64,000 nucleotides of DNA, taken from positions 1 through 64,000 of the forward strand of contig NZ_CAKROJ010000006.1 in the NCBI RefSeq assembly GCF_934372025.1, in the 5' to 3' direction. Each line of letters begins with the position of its first letter. Position 1 is the first letter of the stretch. A program made the position numbers and the translations under genes. Below, piece after piece: positions 34,740-43,421 of the stretch. This DNA comes from an uncultured Blautia sp. GTDB taxonomy: Bacteria; Bacillota; Clostridia; Lachnospirales; Lachnospiraceae. The notes beneath the pieces are model-generated. The model saw nothing but the letters and a program-made list of their open reading frames with translations. It did no database searches and was not told the DNA's origin.

Positions 34740-36626
34740 TTAATTTCTTCTATACTGTTCAAGATATACCAGAAGTACAGAAATATCAGCCGGTGATACG
34801 CCGGAAATACGGGATGCCTGCCCGATAGAGATCGGGCGATATTCCTCAAGCTTCTGGCGTGCTTCGATACGAAGGCTGCCGACTTTTTCGTAGTCCAGAT
34901 CTTCCGGAATCTTTTTCATTTCCAGCTTTTTGAACTGTTCAACCTGTTTGAGCTGTCTCTTGATATATCCTTCATATTTCAAGTTGATCTCAACCTGCTG
35001 CTTCACATCCCATGGAAGCTCTGTTCTTTCATGATCGATCGGTGCCAGATCATCATAGTTAAGCTCCGGTCTTCTGATCAGTTCAGCAATCGTTGTTCCA
35101 GATTTTAAAAGAGTACTTCCTTTTTCTTCCAGTAATTTCTGGACTTCTGGTGTTCCACCAATTGTTGCATGTTCAGTACGGTCGATTTCTTTCTGTATCA
35201 TCTCTTCCTTGCGGAGTAATGCCTGATAAGTTTCCTCATCGATCAGGCCAACCTGATACCCTTTTTTGCGAAGACGAAGATCTGCATTGTCCTGTCTTAA
35301 AAGAAGACGATATTCAGCACGGCTTGTCATCATTCGATATGGTTCATGATTCTCTTTTGTTACCAGATCGTCGATCAGAACACCGATGTAAGCCTCAGAG
35401 CGGTCCAGAACCAGCTGTTCCTGTCCCTTAATTTCCAGTGCGGCATTGATCCCCGCAATCAGGCCCTGTGCGGCAGCCTCCTCATATCCGGAGCTTCCGT
35501 TGAACTGTCCGCCACTGAACAGACCCTTGATCTTTTTGAATTCGAGTGTTGGATACAGCTGGCGTGGATTGATGCAGTCATATTCGATTGCATAGGCATT
35601 TTTTACGATTCTTGCATTTTCCAGCCCTGGAACAGAATGATACATCTCATCCTGTACATCCTCTGGAAGGGAACTGGACATTCCACCGATATACATCTCA
35701 TTCGTGTAAAGACCTTCTGGCTCAATAAATACCTGATGTCGGTTTTTGTCGGCAAAACGTACTACTTTATCCTCAATAGACGGGCAGTATCTCGGGCCGG
35801 TTCCTTCAATCATTCCGGAATACAACGGAGAACGGTCCAGGTTATTGCGGATAATCTCATGTGTTTTTTCATTTGTATAAGTCAGCCAGCAGGAACGCTG
35901 CGGAATCTGTACGGACTCCGGATCTGTGGAAAATGAGAAAGGAACCACTCTCTCATCACCGAACTGTTCTTCCATTTTGGAATAGTCAATGGAATTTCCC
36001 GCGATTCGCGCAGGTGTACCTGTCTTGAATCGGAACATCTCAATTCCAAGCTCTTTGAGTGAATCTGTCAGGTAGTTTGCTGCCTGCAGTCCATTCGGAC
36101 CTGTATAGTTGCTGACATCACCGTAGATACATCTTGCCTTCAGATAAGTTCCTGTGCAAAGTACGACTGCCTTACAGTGATATATTGCACCTGAATATAA
36201 TTCAACACCTGTGATTTTACCGTCTTCGGTCAGAAGCTTTGTGACTTCTCCTTGTTTGATCGTCAGATTTTCCTGATTTTCCAGGGTTTTTCTCATCTCA
36301 GTGCTGTACGCTTGCTTGTCGGCCTGTGCTCTCAGTGAATGAACTGCCGGTCCTTTTGATTTGTTCAGCATCTTTGACTGAATAAAAGTCTTATCAATAT
36401 TTTTTCCCATTTCACCGCCAAGAGCATCTAATTCTTTTACCAGATGTCCCTTGGAGCTTCCTCCAATATTGGGATTACATGGCATCAGGGCAATACTGTC
36501 TACACTTACCGTAAACATTACTGTATCCATTCCAAGACGCGCACAGGCAAGAGCTGCTTCACATCCGGCATGTCCTGCCCCAACTACAACAATATCACAG
36601 TTTTTTTCCAGTGTTCGTTTCTCCAT
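34740..36626 (-). CDS. mnmG: tRNA uridine-5-carboxymethylaminomethyl modification enzyme MnmG (GidA)
   Basis: The 628-residue FAD enzyme has the Rossmann motif VVGAGHAGCEAALACARLG, followed by MPCNPNIGGSSKGHLVKE and TGTYLKARCIYGD. PRYCPSIEDKVVRF and GSSGYEEAAAQGLIAGINAA also match, and the C-terminal helical domain is present. With MnmE it modifies the wobble uridine of several tRNAs. GAAGGGA precedes the ATG. Full length. Confidence 0.97.
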   Translation of the reverse strand: MEKRTLEKNCDIVVVGAGHAGCEAALACARLGMDTVMFTVSVDSIALMPCNPNIGGSSKGHLVKELDALGGEMGKNIDKTFIQSKMLNKSKGPAVHSLRAQADKQAYSTEMRKTLENQENLTIKQGEVTKLLTEDGKITGVELYSGAIYHCKAVVLCTGTYLKARCIYGDVSNYTGPNGLQAANYLTDSLKELGIEMFRFKTGTPARIAGNSIDYSKMEEQFGDERVVPFSFSTDPESVQIPQRSCWLTYTNEKTHEIIRNNLDRSPLYSGMIEGTGPRYCPSIEDKVVRFADKNRHQVFIEPEGLYTNEMYIGGMSSSLPEDVQDEMYHSVPGLENARIVKNAYAIEYDCINPRQLYPTLEFKKIKGLFSGGQFNGSSGYEEAAAQGLIAGINAALEIKGQEQLVLDRSEAYIGVLIDDLVTKENHEPYRMMTSRAEYRLLLRQDNADLRLRKKGYQVGLIDEETYQALLRKEEMIQKEIDRTEHATIGGTPEVQKLLEEKGSTLLKSGTTIAELIRRPELNYDDLAPIDHERTELPWDVKQQVEINLKYEGYIKRQLKQVEQFKKLEMKKIPEDLDYEKVGSLRIEARQKLEEYRPISIGQASRISGVSPADISVLLVYLEQYRRN

Positions 36627-36713
36627 TACTTATCTTCCCTTCTTACTCTATCTACGCATTATGATACTTACGGATTGTTACGTGCCATGCACTTTCACAA
36701 TCCTGGTATCACG

Positions 36714-38087
36714 TTACTTACCAACACAGAATTTGCTGAATATCTCATTTACAAGATCTTCTCCGACAGATTCCCCCACGATGCGGCCAAGGCTTTCGTA
36801 AGCGTTCATCAGATCTATGGAGAAGAAATCCTCCGGCATTCCCATCTCAATGCTGCCTGTCACAAGTTTCAGGCTCTCTTTTGCTTCTTCAAGAGCTGCC
36901 TTATGACGTGCATTTGTGATATAAACCTCATCATTAAAAGAAAGCTCTCCGTGGAAAAACATTCTCTTAATCTCGTCTTCCAGCTGCCTTATTCCTGTCT
37001 CTTCCACAACAGATACCGGAATAACAGGGCTTCCTGTCTTTTTCCTTAATTCTTCGATATCAACCGCTGCTTCAAGATCTGTCTTATTATAGATCACGAT
37101 ACTCTTTCGTCCGCAAAGAAGATCCATTATCTCACGATCATTGTCATCCAGCGGAAGTGAGGAGTCTACCACATAAAGAATAAGGTCTGCATCCTCTGCC
37201 ATCTGTTTAGCTTTACCTACACCAATTTTTTCAACAATGTCTTCTGTTTCACGAATTCCCGCAGTATCAATCATACGAAGCGTGATTCCATTCAGAGAAA
37301 TATACTCTTCCAGAATATCTCTCGTTGTTCCTGCGATTTCTGTAACGATGGCACGATCCTCTCCCACCAGAAAATTCAGCAGAGAAGATTTTCCTGCATT
37401 CGGTTTTCCAAGAATGACCGTCTTGATTCCTTCCTGGATCATTCTTCCATCGTCAGCAGTTTTCAACAACTCGCTGATATTTTCCCTCTCTTTTTCCACA
37501 ATTCCCTGCAGTTCCTGTGGATAGCCTGTGAGATCAAAATGCTCCGGATCATCCAGTGCCGTCTCAATATATGCAATCTGGTGGAGCAGTCTGGCGCGTA
37601 TTTCTTTTACGGCTCTCTGCACTGAACCTTTGAGCTGTTCTACAGAGCTTTTGAGAGCCATGGAGTTCTTTGCCTGGATAACATCCATAACAGCCTCCGC
37701 CTGTGAAAGATCCAGTCTCCCATTCAGGAATGCTCTCTTGGTAAATTCTCCCGGTTCTGCGATCACGGCTCCGTTTTTAAGTACAGTCTCCAAAACACGT
37801 TTCATAGCATACACGCCGCCATGACAATCTATTTCTACGGTGTCCTCGCCTGTATAGGTACGAGGTCCTCTCATGATCATAACTAATACTTCGTCTACAA
37901 CTTCCTCACCATCATAGATAAATCCATAATGGATGGTATGGCTGTCAACTTCGCGGATATTCTTTTTTCCATTTTTGGAACGGTAGATCTTTGAGATCAC
38001 GTCCATGGCCTCTGTTCCGCTGATACGGACAATACCGATGCCGGAGGCACTCATTGCTGTAGAGATTGCTGCAATCGTTGCGTCCAT
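36714..38087 (-). CDS. mnmE: tRNA modification GTPase MnmE (TrmE)
   Basis: The 457-residue protein has an N-terminal formyl-THF-binding domain (MDATIAAISTAMSASGIGIV, HYGFIYDGEEVVDEVLVM). It has a GTPase insert with GKPNAGKSSLLN, ATEIAGTTRD-like VTEIAGTTRDILEE and NKTD, and ends in the family's terminal FCVGK motif. The ATG at 38087 has TCAGGAGGA upstream. It is the partner of MnmG. Confidence 0.96.
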   Translation of the reverse strand: MDATIAAISTAMSASGIGIVRISGTEAMDVISKIYRSKNGKKNIREVDSHTIHYGFIYDGEEVVDEVLVMIMRGPRTYTGEDTVEIDCHGGVYAMKRVLETVLKNGAVIAEPGEFTKRAFLNGRLDLSQAEAVMDVIQAKNSMALKSSVEQLKGSVQRAVKEIRARLLHQIAYIETALDDPEHFDLTGYPQELQGIVEKERENISELLKTADDGRMIQEGIKTVILGKPNAGKSSLLNFLVGEDRAIVTEIAGTTRDILEEYISLNGITLRMIDTAGIRETEDIVEKIGVGKAKQMAEDADLILYVVDSSLPLDDNDREIMDLLCGRKSIVIYNKTDLEAAVDIEELRKKTGSPVIPVSVVEETGIRQLEDEIKRMFFHGELSFNDEVYITNARHKAALEEAKESLKLVTGSIEMGMPEDFFSIDLMNAYESLGRIVGESVGEDLVNEIFSKFCVGK

Positions 38088-38103
38088 AATTCCTCCTGAA
38101 AAA

Positions 38104-38175
38104 AAGGACGTTACCCTGGGTAAAAGCACACGTCAAGCACGTGTTATTCACGCTTTCACCTAGAATAACATCCTT
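38104..38175 (-). terminator. Long nested hairpin between jag and mnmE (terminator/attenuator)
   Basis: The minus strand pairs AGGATGTTATTCTAGG with a right arm resembling CCCAGGGTAACGTCCT (including G-U pairs). It encloses an inner ACACG/CGTGT stem and is followed by CTTTTTTTC. It ends only about 12 bp before the mnmE ribosome binding site, so it may limit read-through from the yidC-jag transcript. Confidence 0.7.
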
Positions 38176-38180
38176 CTGAA

Positions 38181-39137
38181 TTAATATCTCTTTAATTTAA
38201 CCACTACATGGCGGTAAGGTCCTTCGCCCTCACTGACTGTTTCAACAAATTTATTTCCCTGCAGTGCAGAGTGGATGATTCTTCTTTCATAAGGATTCAT
38301 CGGCTCAAGAACAACAGGTTTTCTGGTCTTTTTCACCTTATAGGCAATTCCTCTTGCAAGGTTTTCCAGAGTTTCTTTGCGGCGTCTTCTGTAATCTTCT
38401 GTATCCAGTTTTACGCGAATATAATCGGCTTTTCCTTTGTTTACAACAAGACTTGTCAGATACTGAAGAGAATCCAGTGTCTGTCCTCTCTTACCAATAA
38501 GAATACCCATGTCTTCTCCTTCAAAAGCAACTTCCAGACATCCGTCTGTTGTGTTGTATTTTGAAGTGATCTGAACTTCTCCAAGATTCATGGATGCAAA
38601 AACATCACGAAGGAATACAAATGCTCTTTCCTCAATATCTCTGATTTCTTCAGGGTCTGTTATAATTTCAATCGGTTTCGATACCTTTACTGGTTTTTCT
38701 TTCACCGCTTTTTCTTTTGGCTCTCTGACCGGTTTTTCTTTTGCTGATCTTTCTTTGAACTGCTTTTCTTTTGCCGGTTTCGGCTGTTTTTCTTCTTTTG
38801 GTGTTCTTGTTTTCTCTGCCTTAATTTCCGCTTTTACTTCATTCTGTCTTAAAACGGATTTTTCTACAGATTTCTTTGTTTCCTTTACGGTCTCTTCTTT
38901 TTTAAAAGCATCGAGTTTAACTGCATCAACGATTTTTTCGATTTCTTTTTCTTCGGAATTATCTTCTACTTTACGTGCTTTGATAATTGCCGGCTTACTT
39001 CCGATTCCAAAAAATCCGGAACTTCCTTCGCTGACTACCTGAATGTCAAGCTGATCACTGGATACACCCAGTTCAATACATGCCTTGGTAATTGCCTCGT
39101 TCTTTGTTTTGGCTGAAAACTGCATATATTCATCCAT
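38181..39137 (-). CDS. jag: RNA-binding protein Jag/KhpB
   Basis: The 318-residue protein has an N-terminal Jag_N domain (MQFSAKTKNEAITKACIELGV, SSGFFGIGSKPAIIKARKV) and a lysine/proline-rich linker of about 100 residues (KPAKEKQFKERSAKEKPVRE). A KH domain (GILIGKRGQTLDSLQYLTSL) and a C-terminal R3H domain (NPYERRIIHSALQG) follow. It is the KhpB partner of KhpA and is linked to cell division and sporulation in relatives. The linker is longer and more repetitive than in Bacillus. Confidence 0.94.
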   Translation of the reverse strand: MDEYMQFSAKTKNEAITKACIELGVSSDQLDIQVVSEGSSGFFGIGSKPAIIKARKVEDNSEEKEIEKIVDAVKLDAFKKEETVKETKKSVEKSVLRQNEVKAEIKAEKTRTPKEEKQPKPAKEKQFKERSAKEKPVREPKEKAVKEKPVKVSKPIEIITDPEEIRDIEERAFVFLRDVFASMNLGEVQITSKYNTTDGCLEVAFEGEDMGILIGKRGQTLDSLQYLTSLVVNKGKADYIRVKLDTEDYRRRRKETLENLARGIAYKVKKTRKPVVLEPMNPYERRIIHSALQGNKFVETVSEGEGPYRHVVVKLKRY

Positions 39138-39170
39138 TATAAAACCTCGACCTTCCTTTCCTGTTTTTCT

Positions 39171-40442
39171 TTATTTCTTCTTATTACGTTCTTCGAAATC
39201 TCTTACCATGTTTGCCTTGGCAGTAATGCTTCCGGCTTTTGCATGAGATGCGTTCTGATAAGCTTCCTCAACCTTCTTCGCACGAACTGCTTCATCAGAT
39301 CCACTCATGCCTTTATCGATCTTGTTAATGTTTCGGGCACTCTGATGCGCCTGATTTGTGATTTTCTGCGGTGGGAGTCCTTCTTTTGCTCTCTTTGCTT
39401 CCATCTTTCTCATATTTTCGTTAACAAGGTCATCAATATTCATCTTGTTCAGATGACGGTTGATCAGTACCTGCTGGATACTTCTTACTACTGAGCTCGC
39501 GATCCAGTAAATACCAAGACCTACCGGGAAAGTAAAGCAGAAGAATGCTGACATAAGCGGCATTACTGTATTCATGGTCTTCATGGAGCTTGCCATTGCA
39601 TTGTTATCATCATTTCCGTTCGGAGCTGCTGCCTGTGGCATAAGCTTCAGGTTAAGCATCTGTGTAGCCCAGGAAAGAAGCGGAATTGCAATTGCTGCGA
39701 TGATCAGGATAATAGAACCTGTTTTAATATAACTCAGTGGCTGGTCAGCGATGTTGAGCACACCAAAGGTCTGCATTTTCTGAATTTCAGAAGCAGTTTT
39801 GCTGATCTGATCTGAAAATCCGGAGAACTGGCTTACCTTCTGTAAGGATTCCCACTGAGACGGAGACAGAGCATACAGGAAATCTACGATAGAATCCGCA
39901 TTCTCAGTTACCTGTCTTACTCGTGTCATTTTGTTGTCTGTGATAAAGTTGTTGATGATGTCTGTAAATCCATCTACTGCAAGGATTTTTGTGCAGACAC
40001 CATTAAATACATTGTAAACACTTCCTACATAAGCCGGAATATTCTGGATTACCTGATACAGGGCAAACAGGATTGGCATCTGGATTGCCAGCTGAACACA
40101 GCTTCCCGTCGCAGATACGCCATATTTCTGGTATACTGCCTGTGTTTCTTCCTGCATCTTCATCATGGAATCCTGATCTTTTTTACCCTGGTATTTCTTC
40201 TGGATTTTCTGGATCTCAGGCTGCATGATCGCACTCAGCTTAGAAAATTTCTGCTGTTTGACCTGCAGAGGAGTCATACAAAGGTAGATCAGGATACTGA
40301 AAATAATAATACAAAGACCGATGTTCTGAATTCCAACTGCATCCAGAACCTTGTAGATTGCATTCATGATCCATCCCATCACGATTGCGATCTGGCCAAT
40401 GATCGGGGTACCACTCTTAGTAGCCAAAATCATAGTTTCCAA
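39171..40442 (-). CDS. yidC: Membrane protein insertase YidC/OxaA
   Basis: The 423-residue YidC/Oxa1 family insertase has membrane helices around residues 15-60, 110-135, about 240-260 and 295-330. MTPLQVKQQKFSKLSAIMQPEIQKIQKKY is the conserved coiled cytoplasmic loop. A basic C-terminal tail follows. The start is most likely TTG at 40442, 10 bases after AGGAGG; the ATG three codons later is too far from it. No lipobox cysteine is present at the N-terminus. An insertion of about 80 residues (DNKMTRVRQVTENADS...) lies between helices. Confidence 0.93.
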   Translation of the reverse strand: METMILATKSGTPIIGQIAIVMGWIMNAIYKVLDAVGIQNIGLCIIIFSILIYLCMTPLQVKQQKFSKLSAIMQPEIQKIQKKYQGKKDQDSMMKMQEETQAVYQKYGVSATGSCVQLAIQMPILFALYQVIQNIPAYVGSVYNVFNGVCTKILAVDGFTDIINNFITDNKMTRVRQVTENADSIVDFLYALSPSQWESLQKVSQFSGFSDQISKTASEIQKMQTFGVLNIADQPLSYIKTGSIILIIAAIAIPLLSWATQMLNLKLMPQAAAPNGNDDNNAMASSMKTMNTVMPLMSAFFCFTFPVGLGIYWIASSVVRSIQQVLINRHLNKMNIDDLVNENMRKMEAKRAKEGLPPQKITNQAHQSARNINKIDKGMSGSDEAVRAKKVEEAYQNASHAKAGSITAKANMVRDFEERNKKK

Positions 40443-40512
40443 TTTTCTAGTTCCTCCTGGATAGTCTTATGAAGTATACCGTCCCATCGGACAGCTTCTG
40501 CTCCATTTAAAC

Positions 40513-40725
40513 TTATGGTACGGGATCATATCCTCCATGAGAAAAAGGATTACAGCGTAATATTCTCCATACTGCAAGTAACCCTCCCTTAAACGCACCA
40601 TATTTTTCGATTGCTTCTAAACCATATTGAGAACATGTGGGAATATAAGGACATTTTGTTCTCTTCATCGGTGAAATATATATCTGATAGAGACGTATCA
40701 TTTTAATAAGAAATTTCTTCAGCAT
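40513..40725 (-). CDS. yidD: Membrane protein insertion efficiency factor YidD
   Basis: The 70-residue protein matches YidD along its length: IRLYQIYISPMKRTKCPYIPTCSQYGLEAIEKYG and NPFSHGGYDPVP. It has an amphipathic N-terminal helix and conserved cysteines. It begins 1 bp after the rnpA stop, with its GGATTAGG ribosome binding site inside rnpA. Confidence 0.95.
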   Translation of the reverse strand: MLKKFLIKMIRLYQIYISPMKRTKCPYIPTCSQYGLEAIEKYGAFKGGLLAVWRILRCNPFSHGGYDPVP

Positions 40726-40726
40726 C

Positions 40727-41077
40727 CTAATCCTGCTCCTGTGACACAGTTATTTCATGCCTTTCGGCAAGATTTATCAGTGCGCTCTCTATCTCATGAT
40801 AGCTTCTGTCTTTGGCAGAATTGCGTGCGATCACGACAATATCAAGATCTTTTTGGAATCTTTCTTCATTTAAACGATAACTTTCTCTGATCAGTCTGGT
40901 GATTCTGTGGCGAACCACACTATTCCCTACTTTTTTACTTACTGATATTCCCAGACGATTCTTCATGTGCTGATTAGGCAGCACGTACATCACCAGATAC
41001 CGATTCGCTTTTGATGTTCCACGCTTATAAACCTGTTGAAAATCTCTGTTTTTCTTTAAGGACTCTGAATATTTCAT
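40727..41077 (-). CDS. rnpA: Ribonuclease P protein component
   Basis: The 116-residue basic protein contains the RNase P protein signature NRLGISVSKKVGNSVVRHRITRLIRE, preceded by KNRDFQQVYKRG. It binds the RNase P RNA to process tRNA 5' ends. GGAGGATTC precedes the ATG. Encoded between rpmH and yidD as is usual. Confidence 0.96.
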   Translation of the reverse strand: MKYSESLKKNRDFQQVYKRGTSKANRYLVMYVLPNQHMKNRLGISVSKKVGNSVVRHRITRLIRESYRLNEERFQKDLDIVVIARNSAKDRSYHEIESALINLAERHEITVSQEQD

Positions 41078-41106
41078 CGAATCCTCCTTTTTTCGTTATA
41101 GAAGAA

Positions 41107-41129
41107 AAGACCACATCAACTGCGGTCTT
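41107..41129 (-). terminator. Weak terminator between rpmH and rnpA
   Basis: AAGACC and GGTCTT arms, read on the minus strand, are followed by TTTTCTTC. It probably reduces rnpA mRNA relative to rpmH mRNA. Confidence 0.55.
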
Positions 41130-41135
41130 ATATCT

Positions 41136-41270
41136 TTAGGCTGATAACTGTTTTCTTCCTTTTGCTCTTCTGGCAGCTAATACTTTACGGCCACCTTTTG
41201 TGCTCATACGAGCTCTGAATCCATGAACTTTAGCTCTGGATCTTTTCTTTGGCTGAAATGTCATTTTCAT
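41136..41270 (-). CDS. rpmH: 50S ribosomal protein L34
   Basis: The 44-residue basic protein begins MKMTFQPKKRSRAKVHGFRA and ends with RRAKGRKQLSA, diagnostic of L34. GGAGGTG precedes the ATG at 41270. It is the first gene left of oriC and the head of the rpmH-rnpA-yidD-yidC-jag cluster. Confidence 0.97.
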   Translation of the reverse strand: MKMTFQPKKRSRAKVHGFRARMSTKGGRKVLAARRAKGRKQLSA

Positions 41271-41290
41271 AGGTAAAGCACCTCCTTTAT

Positions 41291-41847
41291 CTATTATAGC
41301 TTATTCGTAATATTTTCCTAGAACATCATTTCAATTATATTCATAACATCCCTGTTCGTCAAGCAAAAAATAGCAAAAAAATCAAGAAATCTCAGTATTT
41401 AAGCCAATTGTGGAGTAACCCACATGCCTATGTGGAAAGATATGGTTAACGTAAAGTTATCCACTTTTTGTGGATAACTTGTGGATAACTCACATTTTCA
41501 TATCAAATTTATCCCCAATTTTCGACTCTATTTTACACAAAGCTCTAAAAAAATCCTTTATTTTGCATTGTTTTCTCTGTGGATAGAGTTATACACATTC
41601 CCCATATCTGTTTTTCCACTATTTTAGATGTTATGTAAACCTATGGGCCATTATCCACCATTTCCATATTATACACATGTGGATATAGTGGAAAACTTTC
41701 CACTTTTATCTCAAATTTCCCCATTTCTACACCCAAATAATGATTGCTAATCAACGTAATTTATTATAATATATATAAGGATATTTATGTCTTGTAAACA
41801 ATTACGACTTATATAATATACTTTCAAAGAAACCAGGAGATAGAAAC
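41291..41847. other. oriC: Chromosome origin oriC: DnaA-box cluster upstream of dnaA
   Basis: This gene-free 560-bp stretch contains many DnaA boxes: TGTGGATAA at 41469-41477 and 41480-41488, TTATCCACT at 41457, TGTGGATAG at 41578, TTATACACA at 41589 and 41669, TTATCCACC at 41651 and TGTGGATAT at 41678. The box at 41669 and the one at 41678 abut as an inverted pair. The last 90 bp before dnaA are very AT-rich (TTTATTATAATATATATAAG) and may hold the dnaA promoter and/or an unwinding element. The strand switch of all flanking genes supports the assignment. Confidence 0.88.
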
Positions 41848-43227
41848 ATGGATAAAGTAATTGAAAATTGGGATAGCATTCTGCAAACCGTAAAAGCAGA
41901 TTATGATGTTGGTGATGTTGCCTTTAATACCTGGCTTAAGCCGCTAAAAGTCTACGATGTCAAGGATAATGTAATAACAATTCTTGTTCCATCTGAACAG
42001 GTTGTTCTGATCAATCTTCTGAATAAGAAATATAAGCTTCTTCTTCAGGTTACAATCTGTGAATTAACTGGAATGGATGAATGCGAAGTAAAATTTATAT
42101 CTCCTGATGAGGCACCAAAAAAAGAAGTTTCTTCTTATGATAATACAACATCCGAAAGTGGATTATCTGACATTGATCGTCGCTGCGAAGAAGCTCATCT
42201 TAATCCCAAATATATTTTTGATACCTTTATCGTTGGTAACAATAATAAATTTGCACAGGCTGCAGCCCTTGCCGTTGCCGAATCCCCAGGAGATACTTAC
42301 AATCCGCTGTTTATCTACGGAGGTGCAGGTCTTGGAAAAACTCACCTTATGCATTCTATCGCTCATTACATTATTGAACATGATGAAAACAGCAAAGTTC
42401 TATATGTTACTAGTGAAGAATTTACAAACGAACTGATAGAAACCATTCGTAACGGAAATAATTCCGCAATGTCCAAATTCCGTGAAAAATATCGAAATAT
42501 TGACGTTCTTCTCGTCGATGATATTCAGTTTATTATAGGAAAAGAATCAACACAGGAAGAATTTTTCCATACCTTTAACAGTCTGCACAGTGCTAAAAAG
42601 CAGATCATCATTTCCTCTGATAAACCTCCAAAAGACATGGAAATCCTGGAAGAACGCTTCCGTTCACGATTCGAATGGGGTCTGATTGCAGACATCACTC
42701 TGCCTGATTACGAAACTCGAATGGCTATTCTTCATAAAAAAGAAGAACTTGAGGGCTACAATATCAGCGAAGAAGTTATTAAATATATTGCAACGAATAT
42801 CAAATCCAATATTCGTGAATTGGAAGGTGCCTTCAATAAAGTAATGGCAAGTTCCAAGCTTGAAAGAAAAGAAGTAACACTGGAACTTGCAGAACAATCC
42901 TTAAAAGATATTATTTCTCCGGATCAACAGAAGATTATTACACCAGATTACATTATTTCAGTAGTTGCTGAGCATTATCATGTAACAGTAGCTGATCTCT
43001 GTGGTAACAAGCGCAGTTCAAAAATCGTTATGCCAAGACAGATTGCCATGTATCTTTGCCGCGATATTCTTGATACTTCACTCAAGACGATCGGAAAAAA
43101 TCTTGGTGACCGTGACCATACCACAGTTATGCACGGGATAGAGAAAATTGAAAAAGAAATACAGACAAATGATAACATTAAAAACTCCATTGACACATTA
43201 CGGAAAAAAATTAATCCACAGGGATAA
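41848..43227 (+). CDS. dnaA: Chromosomal replication initiator DnaA
   Basis: The 459-residue protein has domain I (IENWDSILQTVKADYDVGDVAFNTWLKPL), a short linker domain II (about 85-112), and the AAA+ domain III. Domain III carries NPLFIYGGAGLGKTHLMHSI, LLVDDIQFI and the arginine-finger region EERFRSRFEWGL. Domain IV has the DNA-binding signature GDRDHTTVMHGIEKI. It binds DnaA boxes present on both sides of the gene. CAGGAGATAG lies before the ATG. Confidence 0.98.
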   Translation: MDKVIENWDSILQTVKADYDVGDVAFNTWLKPLKVYDVKDNVITILVPSEQVVLINLLNKKYKLLLQVTICELTGMDECEVKFISPDEAPKKEVSSYDNTTSESGLSDIDRRCEEAHLNPKYIFDTFIVGNNNKFAQAAALAVAESPGDTYNPLFIYGGAGLGKTHLMHSIAHYIIEHDENSKVLYVTSEEFTNELIETIRNGNNSAMSKFREKYRNIDVLLVDDIQFIIGKESTQEEFFHTFNSLHSAKKQIIISSDKPPKDMEILEERFRSRFEWGLIADITLPDYETRMAILHKKEELEGYNISEEVIKYIATNIKSNIRELEGAFNKVMASSKLERKEVTLELAEQSLKDIISPDQQKIITPDYIISVVAEHYHVTVADLCGNKRSSKIVMPRQIAMYLCRDILDTSLKTIGKNLGDRDHTTVMHGIEKIEKEIQTNDNIKNSIDTLRKKINPQG

Positions 43228-43421
43228 AGGACTTTTCCACATGCATTTGTAACTTTGAAAGTTGTTTATACACGAAGTTATACAGTTCAGAAATCCCCAT
43301 TTTTCAAGCTTTAAGGGACTTTTTCACATATTCACACCCCCCTAAGGCGGCTACGGCGGATTTCTTTATATATTTTTATTTATAAAGCCAAGTTTGAAAC
43401 ATGAAGGGAGTTATACACATC
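43228..43421. other. Second DnaA-box region between dnaA and dnaN (possible unwinding element)
   Basis: Boxes TTATACACG (43266-43274), TTATACAGT (43278-43286) and TTATACACA (43411-43419) flank an AT-rich stretch TTTCTTTATATATTTTTATT at about 43361-43380. This resembles the bipartite origin of Bacillus, where unwinding occurs downstream of dnaA. The last box overlaps the dnaN translation start region. Confidence 0.6.
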
